Source of the DNA: Caldifarciminota bacterium
GTDB lineage: Bacteria; Hydrothermota; Hydrothermia; B15-G9; WFZT01
Assembly: GCA_026991055.1 (NCBI GenBank)
Contig: JALXCE010000221.1
Coordinates: 1 to 5,251 of the forward strand
Length of the DNA stretch: 5,251 nucleotides
Direction: 5' to 3'
Below are positions 1 through 5,251 of this stretch, in pieces. Every line of letters starts with the position of its first letter. The stretch's first letter is position 1. Under the pieces are notes generated by a model. The model worked only from the letters and a program-made list of their open reading frames with translations. It was not told the DNA's origin and did no database searches. The position numbers and the translations under genes are program-made.

Positions 1-5
1 GAAAG

Positions 6-1205
6 ATGGAACAACTGGTTTTAAAACTTGCTGAAAAATGGGGGCTCGGGCCCATCGGGACAGAGTATCTCGCGGTGTTGTTTATGGTGCTTGTCGCGAC
101 CATCATTGCCGCGGGATTTGCCACCCTTTTTGCCGGTGCAGTTACATGGGTTGAAAGAAGGGTGGCCGGAAGGATACAGTCCCGTATTGGCCCCAATCGT
201 GTAGGTCCCCAAGGAATACTCCAGTGGCTGGCTGATGGACTAAAGGCATTTTTCAAGGAAGACTTCATACCACCTGAGGGAGACCGAACACTTTTCAAAA
301 TCTCAGTGTATTTCCCGGTCATTGGTTTCTTTGCTGTATTCGCAGTGCTTCCATTCTCGCAGAAGCTTATTGCGGCTGACCTGAATGTGGGTGTCTTTTA
401 TGCATTCTCAGTGACCAGCTTCACCGTGATCGGAATCGTATTTGCTGGCTGGGCGTCGAACAACAAGTGGTCGCTACTTGGTGGAATGAGGTCAGTTGCC
501 CAGATCATCAGCTATGAGGTGCCCATTGCCCTATCTGCGCTCGTTCCAATTATGATAGCTGGTTCCCTTTCGACCCAGTCCATCATCAGCGCTCAGGGTG
601 GGTGGCCCTGGCAGTGGTTTGTATTCCATAACCCATTCGCATTTGTGGCGTTCTTCGTCTTCTTTGTATCCAACTTAGCAGAAGGTAACAGAATACCTTT
701 TGACCTGCCAGAAGGTGAAAGTGAGCTCGTATCCGGTTACTCCACAGAGTACTCAGGATTCAGGTACCTCCTCTTCTATCTCGTGGAATGGGGTAACCTA
801 TACGTCATGGCTGCACTTTCAACTCTGCTTTTCTTTGGAGGCTGGAGAATTCCTGGAGTCTCCACAGAACTTATGGCGAGCTCCTGGTGGTATCAGCTCG
901 TTGGACTCGTGGTCTTCTGGATCAAGGCATTTACCTTTGTCTTCATCATCATCCAGATCAGGTGGACGCTTCCAAGGGTCAGGATTGACCAGTTTATGAA
1001 TATGGCATGGAAATACATGATTCCCTTCGCGTTTGTGACGTTTTTAGGTACGGGTATCTGGCTCATGTTCCCAAGATGGTTTGAAATTCTCACACAGTGG
1101 GTGCTTTTCCTCATCGGACTCGGGATTCTCGGCATATTCTTCTGGAGAGTCAAGTACACACTGGATTACATAAAGGCGAAGGTTGACCTCAAATTCTTCA
1201 TCTAA
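6..1205 (+). CDS. nuoH: NADH-quinone oxidoreductase subunit H (complex I, quinone-site membrane subunit)
   Basis: NuoH (ND1 family) sits in the inner membrane under the peripheral arm, forms much of the quinone chamber and links quinone reduction to the proton-pumping subunits. The family signature ERRVAGRIQSRIGPN is at residues 50-64, followed by GPQGILQWLADGLK. ISYEVPIALS carries Glu171. The acidic loop PFDLPEGESELVSGYSTEYS at 231-250 holds Asp233, Glu236, Glu240 and Glu248, matching E. coli Asp213, Glu216, Glu220 and Glu228. The late motif PRVRIDQFM (323-331) has Ile where Tyr is usual. At 399 residues it is longer than E. coli NuoH (325). Part of the excess is a hydrophobic segment at about 363-381 and a basic tail, which look like an extra ninth helix. 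The ATG at 6 fits the family N-terminus, but only five upstream bases are visible, with no in-frame stop, so an earlier start cannot be excluded. nuoI follows after 11 bases. Identity is very secure. Confidence 0.97.
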   Translation: MEQLVLKLAEKWGLGPIGTEYLAVLFMVLVATIIAAGFATLFAGAVTWVERRVAGRIQSRIGPNRVGPQGILQWLADGLKAFFKEDFIPPEGDRTLFKISVYFPVIGFFAVFAVLPFSQKLIAADLNVGVFYAFSVTSFTVIGIVFAGWASNNKWSLLGGMRSVAQIISYEVPIALSALVPIMIAGSLSTQSIISAQGGWPWQWFVFHNPFAFVAFFVFFVSNLAEGNRIPFDLPEGESELVSGYSTEYSGFRYLLFYLVEWGNLYVMAALSTLLFFGGWRIPGVSTELMASSWWYQLVGLVVFWIKAFTFVFIIIQIRWTLPRVRIDQFMNMAWKYMIPFAFVTFLGTGIWLMFPRWFEILTQWVLFLIGLGILGIFFWRVKYTLDYIKAKVDLKFFI

Positions 1206-1210
1206 AGGAG
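1204..1210 (+). promoter_or_regulatory. Ribosome binding site of nuoI
   Basis: AAAGGAG lies six bases before the nuoI ATG at 1217 and shares its first two bases with the nuoH stop codon TAA. The strong match and good spacing fix the nuoI start and imply translation close behind nuoH on one transcript. Confidence 0.85.
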
Positions 1211-1216
1211 AGAGCT

Positions 1217-2260
1217 ATGGGAGTGAAAGAATATTTCTTCAACGTTAAAAACACTGCGGTAACCATTTTTGAAGGGATGACCGTTACCTTCTCGCACCTT
1301 CTGAGGAGGCCCATTACGGTTCAATATCCTGACAGGACACCTGAACCAATTGAAAATTACATTGAGGATAGGTTCAGGGGTATCCTGGAGGTTGACCTTC
1401 AAAGCTGTATAGGATGTCTCCTCTGCATGAAGGCGTGTCCGCTCAACTGCATCTACATTGAGGTTGACCGTGATCCGGAGCTTGGACGTGTGATGACCCA
1501 GTTTGATATTGATGAAGGTAAGTGCATGTACTGTGGTCTCTGTACTGAGGCGTGTCCCACCAAGACCCTTCGTCATACCAAGGAATTTGAGCTTTCTACC
1601 GACACACCTGATGAGATGGTTCTTAGATTTATTGAGCCCGGCGAGAAGGTGCCGTTTTACAAGCCTCAGAAAGGAGTTGAGCCACCGAGAAGACCTCTTG
1701 GTGAGATTCTCCGAACGGAGACATTCCCGAAACTGAAGAAAAATCTCGAATACAAAGAGAAAGGGCTCGAGCTTATCAGGAAGAGAATTGAGCACTGGGA
1801 AGACCGGGAGAAATTGATCGAATTTGCAAAATATTTGAAGAAGAAAGCAGGAAGTGGAGACACGAAGGCATTAACGGACGTTTTAATTGAAATCATTGGA
1901 GATGCCGATTTTTCTCATCAGGGATACAATTTTCCCAAGGAGCTTGCGGCTGCCCTCGCATCAGGTAAGGAGAGGGTAGAGCTCCTTGACCCCATGGGCT
2001 GGGGTTCGAAATACCTGATTCTGGACATCAAGCTTGCCCTGAGAATCGCTCGTAGGCAGAGCGTGAACGACCTTGTGGGCTTTGACCTGGATTCGATACT
2101 GAAGGATGTGGAGCCTGAGCCACCGAAGCCCGCGGCACCAAAGAGACCTGCGGCGCGGCCTGCACCGAAAAAGCCGACAGCCGAGGCGAAGAAACCGGCT
2201 GAAGAAAAGAAAGAGGAGAAGCCATCGTCTGAGGAAAAGCCCGGGGAGGATAAGAAATGA
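1217..2260 (+). CDS. nuoI: NADH-quinone oxidoreductase subunit I with long C-terminal extension (2x[4Fe-4S])
   Basis: NuoI carries clusters N6a and N6b, which relay electrons through the peripheral arm towards N2 and the quinone site, on the cytoplasmic face against NuoH. Residues 10-37 match the family's amphipathic N-terminal region (HLLRRPITVQYP). Two CxxCxxCxxxCP motifs are intact: Cys64, 67, 70, 74 in CIGCLLCMKACP, and Cys103, 106, 109, 113 in CMYCGLCTEACP. The flanks are typical (RFRGILEVD before, LRHTKEFELS after). E. coli NuoI has 180 residues and this protein has 347. The core should end near residue 165-184. Beyond it lies a charged, probably helical region (about 172-298) and then a Pro/Ala/Lys/Glu-rich tail (299-347). 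There is no cysteine after 113, so no extra cluster. The frame is continuous and ends in an ATGA overlap with nuoJ, which argues against a frameshift artefact. The core call is secure; the role of the extension is unknown. Confidence 0.96.
   Translation: MGVKEYFFNVKNTAVTIFEGMTVTFSHLLRRPITVQYPDRTPEPIENYIEDRFRGILEVDLQSCIGCLLCMKACPLNCIYIEVDRDPELGRVMTQFDIDEGKCMYCGLCTEACPTKTLRHTKEFELSTDTPDEMVLRFIEPGEKVPFYKPQKGVEPPRRPLGEILRTETFPKLKKNLEYKEKGLELIRKRIEHWEDREKLIEFAKYLKKKAGSGDTKALTDVLIEIIGDADFSHQGYNFPKELAAALASGKERVELLDPMGWGSKYLILDIKLALRIARRQSVNDLVGFDLDSILKDVEPEPPKPAAPKRPAARPAPKKPTAEAKKPAEEKKEEKPSSEEKPGEDKK
1730..2110 (+). other. Extra helical region of NuoI, no recognised family
   Basis: This codes for NuoI residues 172-298, mostly beyond the normal end of the family. 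Residues 172-212 are rich in Lys, Glu and Arg with regularly spaced Leu and Ile (for example LELIRKRIEHWEDREKLIEF), which suggests a long amphipathic helix or short coiled coil. Residues 216-298 alternate hydrophobic and charged stretches (ALTDVLIEIIGDADF, KYLILDIKLALRIARR), which looks like a small folded helical domain. I see no metal-binding motif, nucleotide-binding loop or membrane span. It would lie on the cytoplasmic side with the rest of NuoI. Structure is inferred by eye only. Confidence 0.6.
2111..2257 (+). other. Low-complexity Pro/Ala/Lys/Glu tail of NuoI
   Basis: The last 49 residues of NuoI (299-347) are almost only Pro, Ala, Lys, Arg, Glu and a few Ser, Thr, Asp and Gly. The first half is basic and Pro/Ala-rich (PKPAAPKRPAARPAPKKP) and the second half is Lys/Glu-rich. 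Such tails are normally disordered linkers or contact arms. The DNA has more GCG, CCG and CGG codons than the flanks. The final codons also contain the nuoJ ribosome binding site, so the extreme end of the tail is partly constrained by that signal. Confidence 0.75.
2243..2250 (+). promoter_or_regulatory. Ribosome binding site of nuoJ, inside the end of nuoI
   Basis: GGGGAGGA, with its GGAGG core seven bases before the nuoJ ATG at 2257, lies within the last codons of nuoI. With the ATGA stop/start overlap this indicates translational coupling of nuoJ to nuoI. Confidence 0.8.
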
Positions 2261-2769
2261 CGGAAATTTTGAAGCCATCGGTATGGATTTTTATCATTTT
2301 CGCGCTGCTTGCCGTGATACCGGCATTCGTGGTGGCGTTTTCAAAGAATATCGTCCACAGCGTGATCTCGCTTTTCCTTTCACTTGTGAGTGTTGCAGTG
2401 CTTTACGGTTATCTTGGAGCTGACTTCGTGGCAGTTGTTCAGATTCTGATTTATGTGGGCGGTGTCGTGGTCCTGTACCTCTTCGGTATAATGATGACCC
2501 GAGAAATCAAGCTGGACGTGAATATCTCAAATGCTCCCATTGGGCTGGGCTGGGGAATACTTTTTGGAGCTGTATTCTTCGGACTGGTCTGGGCTGCCAT
2601 ATCAAAGGTCAACTGGCCTACTGCACGGATTTCTGGAACTCCCACAACTTCACCCATTGGAAATGCCTTTCTTTCAAAATACCTGCTGCCCTTTGAGATT
2701 GTGACTGTTCTACTCACGGTGGTCTTAATAGGTGCAGTAATCATCGCAAGAAAGGAGATTAAGAAATGA
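2257..2769 (+). CDS. nuoJ: NADH-quinone oxidoreductase subunit J
   Basis: NuoJ (ND6 family) is a small membrane subunit between NuoH and the antiporter-like subunits. Its third helix, with a pi-bulge in known structures, is thought to gate the link between the quinone cavity and the proton channels. Family landmarks are NIVHSVISLFLSLVSVAVLY at 31-50, then GADFVAVVQILIYVGGVVVL and LFGIMM (54-80), where YVGG replaces the more common YVGA. Near the C-terminus YLLPFEIVTVLLTVVLIGAV (142-161) and ARKE are typical. About five hydrophobic segments fit the family. The length of 170 residues is close to E. coli NuoJ (184). The loop at about 117-136, rich in Thr, Pro and Ser, is the usual variable region. 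The start overlaps the nuoI stop (ATGA) and the stop overlaps the nuoK start in the same way, so the three genes are probably translationally coupled and made in matched amounts. Nothing looks broken. Confidence 0.96.
   Translation: MTEILKPSVWIFIIFALLAVIPAFVVAFSKNIVHSVISLFLSLVSVAVLYGYLGADFVAVVQILIYVGGVVVLYLFGIMMTREIKLDVNISNAPIGLGWGILFGAVFFGLVWAAISKVNWPTARISGTPTTSPIGNAFLSKYLLPFEIVTVLLTVVLIGAVIIARKEIKK
2751..2757 (+). promoter_or_regulatory. Ribosome binding site of nuoK, inside the end of nuoJ
   Basis: AAAGGAG sits eight bases (counted from GGAG) before the nuoK ATG at 2766, within the codons for the last residues of NuoJ. It supports the ATG of the ATGA overlap as the real start. Confidence 0.82.
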
Positions 2770-3071
2770 TTGGCATTAAAGCGTTTTTGCTGGTTTCAAC
2801 TTTGCTTTTGACCGCTGGATTGATAACGGTGATGACAAGAAAAAATGCTATCGGAATTCTTATGGGAGTGGAATTGATACTGAACTCGGCTGGTCTGAAC
2901 TTCATAATGTTTTCTCGCTATGTGCATGGAAATGTTTCCGGAATGATTTTCACCATCTTTATTATCGCGCTTGCGGCTGCTGAAGTGGCAATTGCCCTTG
3001 CCATTGTTCTCGCAATTTACAACATGGTAGGCCACATTCAGGCAGACAAATTAACCAACCTAAAGGAGTAG
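2766..3071 (+). CDS. nuoK: NADH-quinone oxidoreductase subunit K
   Basis: NuoK (ND4L family) is a three-helix membrane subunit that supplies two key carboxylates to the proton path beside NuoJ and NuoN. Both are present: Glu36 in ILMGVELILNSAGLNF (31-46), and Glu73 in FIIALAAAEVAIALAIVLAI (65-84), matching E. coli Glu36 and Glu72. The helix order is residues 4-22, 28-49 and 60-86. RKNAIGILMGVE and the Asn40, Asn45 positions are characteristic. The length of 101 residues matches the family (about 100). Remote relatives include MnhC/MrpC antiporter subunits, but the neighbouring nuoJ and nuoL, and the closeness of the match, place it in complex I. The start overlaps the nuoJ stop by four bases, and its own terminal codons carry the ribosome binding site of nuoL. 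Confidence 0.97.
   Translation: MIGIKAFLLVSTLLLTAGLITVMTRKNAIGILMGVELILNSAGLNFIMFSRYVHGNVSGMIFTIFIIALAAAEVAIALAIVLAIYNMVGHIQADKLTNLKE
3062..3068 (+). promoter_or_regulatory. Ribosome binding site deciding the nuoL start
   Basis: AAAGGAG overlaps the last codons of nuoK. Its GGAG core is seven bases before ATG 3076 but only four before the in-frame GTG at 3073. The spacing therefore favours ATG 3076 as the nuoL start, giving a protein one residue shorter than a GTG start would. Confidence 0.82.
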
Positions 3072-3075
3072 AGTG

Positions 3076-5184
3076 ATGGAACAAGCAATTGTTCATAAGG
3101 CTGGATTCATTTTCTTGATTCCACTGTTTCCTTTGATTGGTGCAGCTATAAACGGAATTCTTGGGTACTGGATTTTCAAGAAATACGGAGAAAAAGGTAT
3201 TCATACCATTGCCGTAACAGCGGTTGTTCTCTCCTTTCTCGTTACGTTCTATGGCTACCTGAAACTGCTTGCATTGCCCCCGGAGTCGAGGAAGCTCATT
3301 GATCCACTTTACACATGGCTTGCTGCAGGACCGTTTAAGGCTCAGATGGCTTTCTGGTTTGACCAGTTGTCCGCGGTAATGGCGCTCACTGTAACCTTTG
3401 TTGGCTCCCTCATTCACATCTACTCCATAGGCTACATGCACAAAGACAAGAGCTACTGGCGTTACTTCGCATATCTCAATCTGTTTATGTTCTCCATGCT
3501 GACACTTGTTCTAGCTAATAATGCCGTTCTCATGTTTGTAGGATGGGAAGGTGTGGGGCTCTGCTCTTACCTCTTGATTGGCTTCTGGTTTACTGACCGT
3601 GAGAAGGCCGTTGCCGGTATGAAGGCGTTTATCACCAATAGAGTCGGTGACTTTGCATTTATCGCTGGACTTGCCATCCTTTTCTGGTCCATGACAGGGA
3701 ATTGGGTACCTGGCGATGGGTTGAAGAGCATCTCACAGGCATTTGGAACGCTGAACTTTGCCAAGCTTGCTGAGCATGTGGCAATTCTGAAAACCAGACA
3801 TCTATGGGGCCTGGACATCCCGACTCTGGTCGGAATTCTCTTCTTCATAGGTGCAACGGGTAAATCCGCTCAGATACCTCTGTATGTCTGGCTGCCAGAT
3901 GCAATGGCTGGTCCTACTCCGGTTTCTGCATTAATCCATGCTGCCACAATGGTAACTGCCGGTGTTTACATGATTGCCCGTCTCAATTTCCTTTATGCTC
4001 TTGCTCCCATTGCCCTCACCATTGTGTCAGGAATAGGGGCTCTAACTGCCTTATTTGCCGCTACAATAGCAATTACACAGTTTGACATTAAGAAGGTACT
4101 GGCCTATTCCACAATCTCCCAGCTTGGCTACATGTTTATCGGTGTAGGTGTGGGGGCATTCCATGCTGGAATTTTCCACCTCATGACCCACGCCTTCTTC
4201 AAGGCACTTCTGTTTCTTGGAGCGGGAAGTATCATTCATGCAATGTCGGGTGAGCAGGATATGAGAAAGATGGGCGGACTAAAGGACAAGATGCCCTATA
4301 CTTACTGGACTTTCCTGATTGCGACTCTGGCGATTTCAGGAATACCTCCCTTCTCTGGATTCTTCTCCAAGGATGAAATTCTTTACAAGGCATTTACTCA
4401 TGAGAATCCCGTGATAAGGAGCTGGCCTGTTATTGTGTGGGCAATTGGGGCATTTACGGCGTTCCTTACAGCATTTTATATGTTCAGGCTGTTCTACTAC
4501 ACATTCAGTGGGGAGAACAGGGCACCTGAGGAGATCAAGCATCATATTCATGAATCTCCGAAGGTGATGACCATCCCGCTTATGGTTCTTGCCTTTTTCG
4601 CAGCAGTTATCGGATTTGTCGGAATGCCCGAATCCTGGGGTGTGCCAAACTTCTTTGAGAGATTTTTAGAACCAGTATTTGCGCATTCCTGGCAAATTCT
4701 GCACTTCAAGGAGTATGGAGTGGGTGTGGAGCTTTTGATGATGGCAATTTCTATCGTGCTTGCACTCTCAGGATGGGGCCTTGCTTACGCATTCTACAAG
4801 GACCTGAGGAGCGAGTATCCGAAGCTCATTGCACAGAAGTTCAAGGCTATCTATACGCTACTTTACAACAAGTACTACGTGGACGAAATCTATCAGCTCT
4901 TGATTATTGACAACGTGGTAAGACTTTCGAAGCTCATCTATCTCTTTGACAAATATGTGATTGATGGAATTGTGAATCTTGTTGCCTGGCTTACCAAATT
5001 CGCTGCCTTCCTCACCGGCCTGTTCGACTTCCACATCATAGACGGAATAGTGAACGGAGTTGCGCATCTTATGGGCTGGATTGGTAAGCAGGTTCAGAAA
5101 ATACAGACAGGGAAAATTGAGCAATATATTTATGGGATTTTAACAGGCATTTTTGTGCTTTTTGTAATCAAATTACTCATATAA
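3076..5184 (+). CDS. nuoL: NADH-quinone oxidoreductase subunit L (distal antiporter-like proton pump)
   Basis: NuoL (ND5 family) is the outermost antiporter-like subunit, translocating protons and bracing the membrane arm with a long lateral helix. Numbering from ATG 3076 (702 residues), the pump residues are present: Glu158 in FVGWEGVGLCSYLL, Asp192 in NRVGDF, Lys263 in GATGKSAQIPLYVWLPDAM, His288 in ALIHAATMVTAGVY, Asp337 and Lys339 in FDIKKVLAYSTISQLGYM, His372 and Lys376 in THAFFKALLF, and Lys432 in FSKDEIL. They match E. coli Glu144, Asp178, Lys229, His254, Asp303, Lys305, His338, Lys342 and Lys399. The protein is about 90 residues longer than E. coli NuoL (613). About 20 of these lie between Asp192 and Lys263, and most of the rest in the C-terminal part, which contains an internal duplication. 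The end is canonical (IQTGKIEQYIYGI, then a last hydrophobic helix). A GTG directly before the ATG is a less likely start. Confidence 0.97.
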   Translation: MEQAIVHKAGFIFLIPLFPLIGAAINGILGYWIFKKYGEKGIHTIAVTAVVLSFLVTFYGYLKLLALPPESRKLIDPLYTWLAAGPFKAQMAFWFDQLSAVMALTVTFVGSLIHIYSIGYMHKDKSYWRYFAYLNLFMFSMLTLVLANNAVLMFVGWEGVGLCSYLLIGFWFTDREKAVAGMKAFITNRVGDFAFIAGLAILFWSMTGNWVPGDGLKSISQAFGTLNFAKLAEHVAILKTRHLWGLDIPTLVGILFFIGATGKSAQIPLYVWLPDAMAGPTPVSALIHAATMVTAGVYMIARLNFLYALAPIALTIVSGIGALTALFAATIAITQFDIKKVLAYSTISQLGYMFIGVGVGAFHAGIFHLMTHAFFKALLFLGAGSIIHAMSGEQDMRKMGGLKDKMPYTYWTFLIATLAISGIPPFSGFFSKDEILYKAFTHENPVIRSWPVIVWAIGAFTAFLTAFYMFRLFYYTFSGENRAPEEIKHHIHESPKVMTIPLMVLAFFAAVIGFVGMPESWGVPNFFERFLEPVFAHSWQILHFKEYGVGVELLMMAISIVLALSGWGLAYAFYKDLRSEYPKLIAQKFKAIYTLLYNKYYVDEIYQLLIIDNVVRLSKLIYLFDKYVIDGIVNLVAWLTKFAAFLTGLFDFHIIDGIVNGVAHLMGWIGKQVQKIQTGKIEQYIYGILTGIFVLFVIKLLI
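4942..5079 (+). repeat. Diverged 26-residue-period duplication within the NuoL C-terminus
   Basis: Two 20-residue segments, at 4942-5001 (LFDKYVIDGIVNLVAWL then TKF) and 5020-5079 (LFDFHIIDGIVNGVAHL then MGW), match at 12 of 20 positions with no gap and share LFD and IDGIVN. They are offset by exactly 26 residues (78 bases). The DNA copies have diverged by synonymous and other changes, so this is an old duplication, not a recent slippage. It falls in the region expected to form the end of the lateral helix, just before the last transmembrane helix. Confidence 0.75.
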
Positions 5185-5188
5185 ATCT

Positions 5189-5193
5189 GGAGG
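5189..5193 (+). promoter_or_regulatory. Ribosome binding site of nuoM
   Basis: GGAGG lies nine bases before the nuoM ATG at 5203, in the 18-base gap after nuoL. A second purine run, AGAGG at 5196-5200, is too close to the ATG to be the main site. The gap holds no hairpin or T-run, so I see no terminator between nuoL and nuoM. Confidence 0.75.
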
Positions 5194-5202
5194 TTAGAGG
5201 AA

Positions 5203-5251
5203 ATGGCTCATGCTCTTAGCTGGATGATATTTACACCATTGATTGGGATGG
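5203..5251 (+). CDS. nuoM: NADH-quinone oxidoreductase subunit M, N-terminal fragment (cut by window end)
   Basis: Only 16 full codons are visible, reading MAHALSWMIFTPLIGM. NuoM (ND4 family) is the middle antiporter-like proton-pumping subunit, and its N-terminus usually starts with a short hydrophobic helix containing a (F/L)xPLIG motif, which TPLIG resembles. The main support is position: it follows nuoL by 18 bases on the same strand, behind a GGAGG site, where nuoM lies in almost all nuo operons. NuoN or another antiporter-like subunit would look similar over so few residues. No catalytic residue falls inside the window. Confidence 0.85.
   Translation, partial: MAHALSWMIFTPLIGM

Noticed and set aside
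1202..1795. A 197-codon open frame on the minus strand, opposite nuoI
   Set aside because: It lies wholly antisense to the conserved ferredoxin core of nuoI and its translation shows no recognisable domain. It is a by-product of nuoI codon use.
1600..2260. Possible frameshift or assembly fusion producing the long NuoI
   Set aside because: The frame is continuous, codon style is like the neighbours until the tail, and the gene ends in an ATGA overlap with a proper ribosome binding site for nuoJ. A natural extension is simpler, though a read-level check was not possible.
2106..2423. A plus-strand frame rich in Arg and Pro overlapping the nuoI tail and the nuoJ start
   Set aside because: It is the shifted reading of the repetitive Pro/Ala/Lys codons and then of nuoJ. 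The nuoI and nuoJ frames are supported by family motifs there, this one by nothing.
3049..3078. Internal promoter or terminator between nuoK and nuoL
   Set aside because: The gap is four bases or fewer and contains only the ribosome binding region. No -35/-10 pair or hairpin with a T-run is visible here or at the other gene junctions.
2962..3441. A 159-codon open frame on the minus strand across the nuoK/nuoL junction
   Set aside because: It spans two well-identified genes on the other strand, and its composition (many Cys, Asn and charged residues without pattern) looks like a shadow translation.
6..5251. Alternative identity as a group 4 membrane-bound hydrogenase, Mrp antiporter or formate hydrogenlyase cluster
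   Set aside because: Those share relatives of NuoH, NuoI, NuoK and NuoL, but the full H-I-J-K-L-M order, an ND6-type NuoJ and NuoL with the complex I lateral-helix ending point to NDH-1.

Overview
The window is a single-strand run of genes encoding the membrane part of respiratory complex I (NDH-1, proton-pumping NADH- or ferredoxin-quinone oxidoreductase). The order is nuoH, nuoI, nuoJ, nuoK, nuoL and the first 16 codons of nuoM, all on the + strand. This is the standard bacterial nuo order, so the window is the middle or late part of a longer nuo operon. nuoA-G homologues, if present, would lie upstream, and the rest of nuoM and nuoN downstream. Neither side is visible.

The organism is a bacterium of moderate GC (slightly below half by eye). 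Arg codons AGG/AGA and Ile codon ATA are used freely, and nearly every start has a strong AAAGGAG or GGAGG Shine-Dalgarno site. That style, with the enlarged subunits, would fit a deep-branching, possibly thermophilic or uncultivated lineage. This is a weak inference and I do not name a taxon.

Layout: nuoH (6-1205) is the quinone-site membrane subunit with a likely ninth helix. After 11 bases comes nuoI (1217-2260), the 2x[4Fe-4S] subunit, about twice the usual length. nuoJ (2257-2769) and nuoK (2766-3071) follow, each joined to the gene before it by a 4-base ATGA overlap. nuoL (3076-5184) is the distal antiporter-like proton-pump subunit with the lateral helix. After 18 bases nuoM begins (5203, cut by the window end). 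There is no non-coding stretch longer than 18 bases and no promoter, terminator, RNA gene, mobile element or CRISPR array that I can support.

Together, NuoI passes electrons through clusters N6a and N6b towards the quinone site formed partly by NuoH. The charged axis through NuoH, NuoJ, NuoK, NuoL and NuoM couples quinone reduction to proton translocation. The residues known to matter for this are present in H, K and L, so the complex looks functional.

The core is ordinary. The parts worth a second look are three C-terminal elaborations: a roughly 165-residue extension on NuoI ending in a Pro/Ala/Lys/Glu tail, an extra C-terminal helix on NuoH that should put its end in the cytoplasm, and a 26-residue-period internal duplication in the NuoL lateral-helix region. 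I see no evidence for an unrelated new system here.
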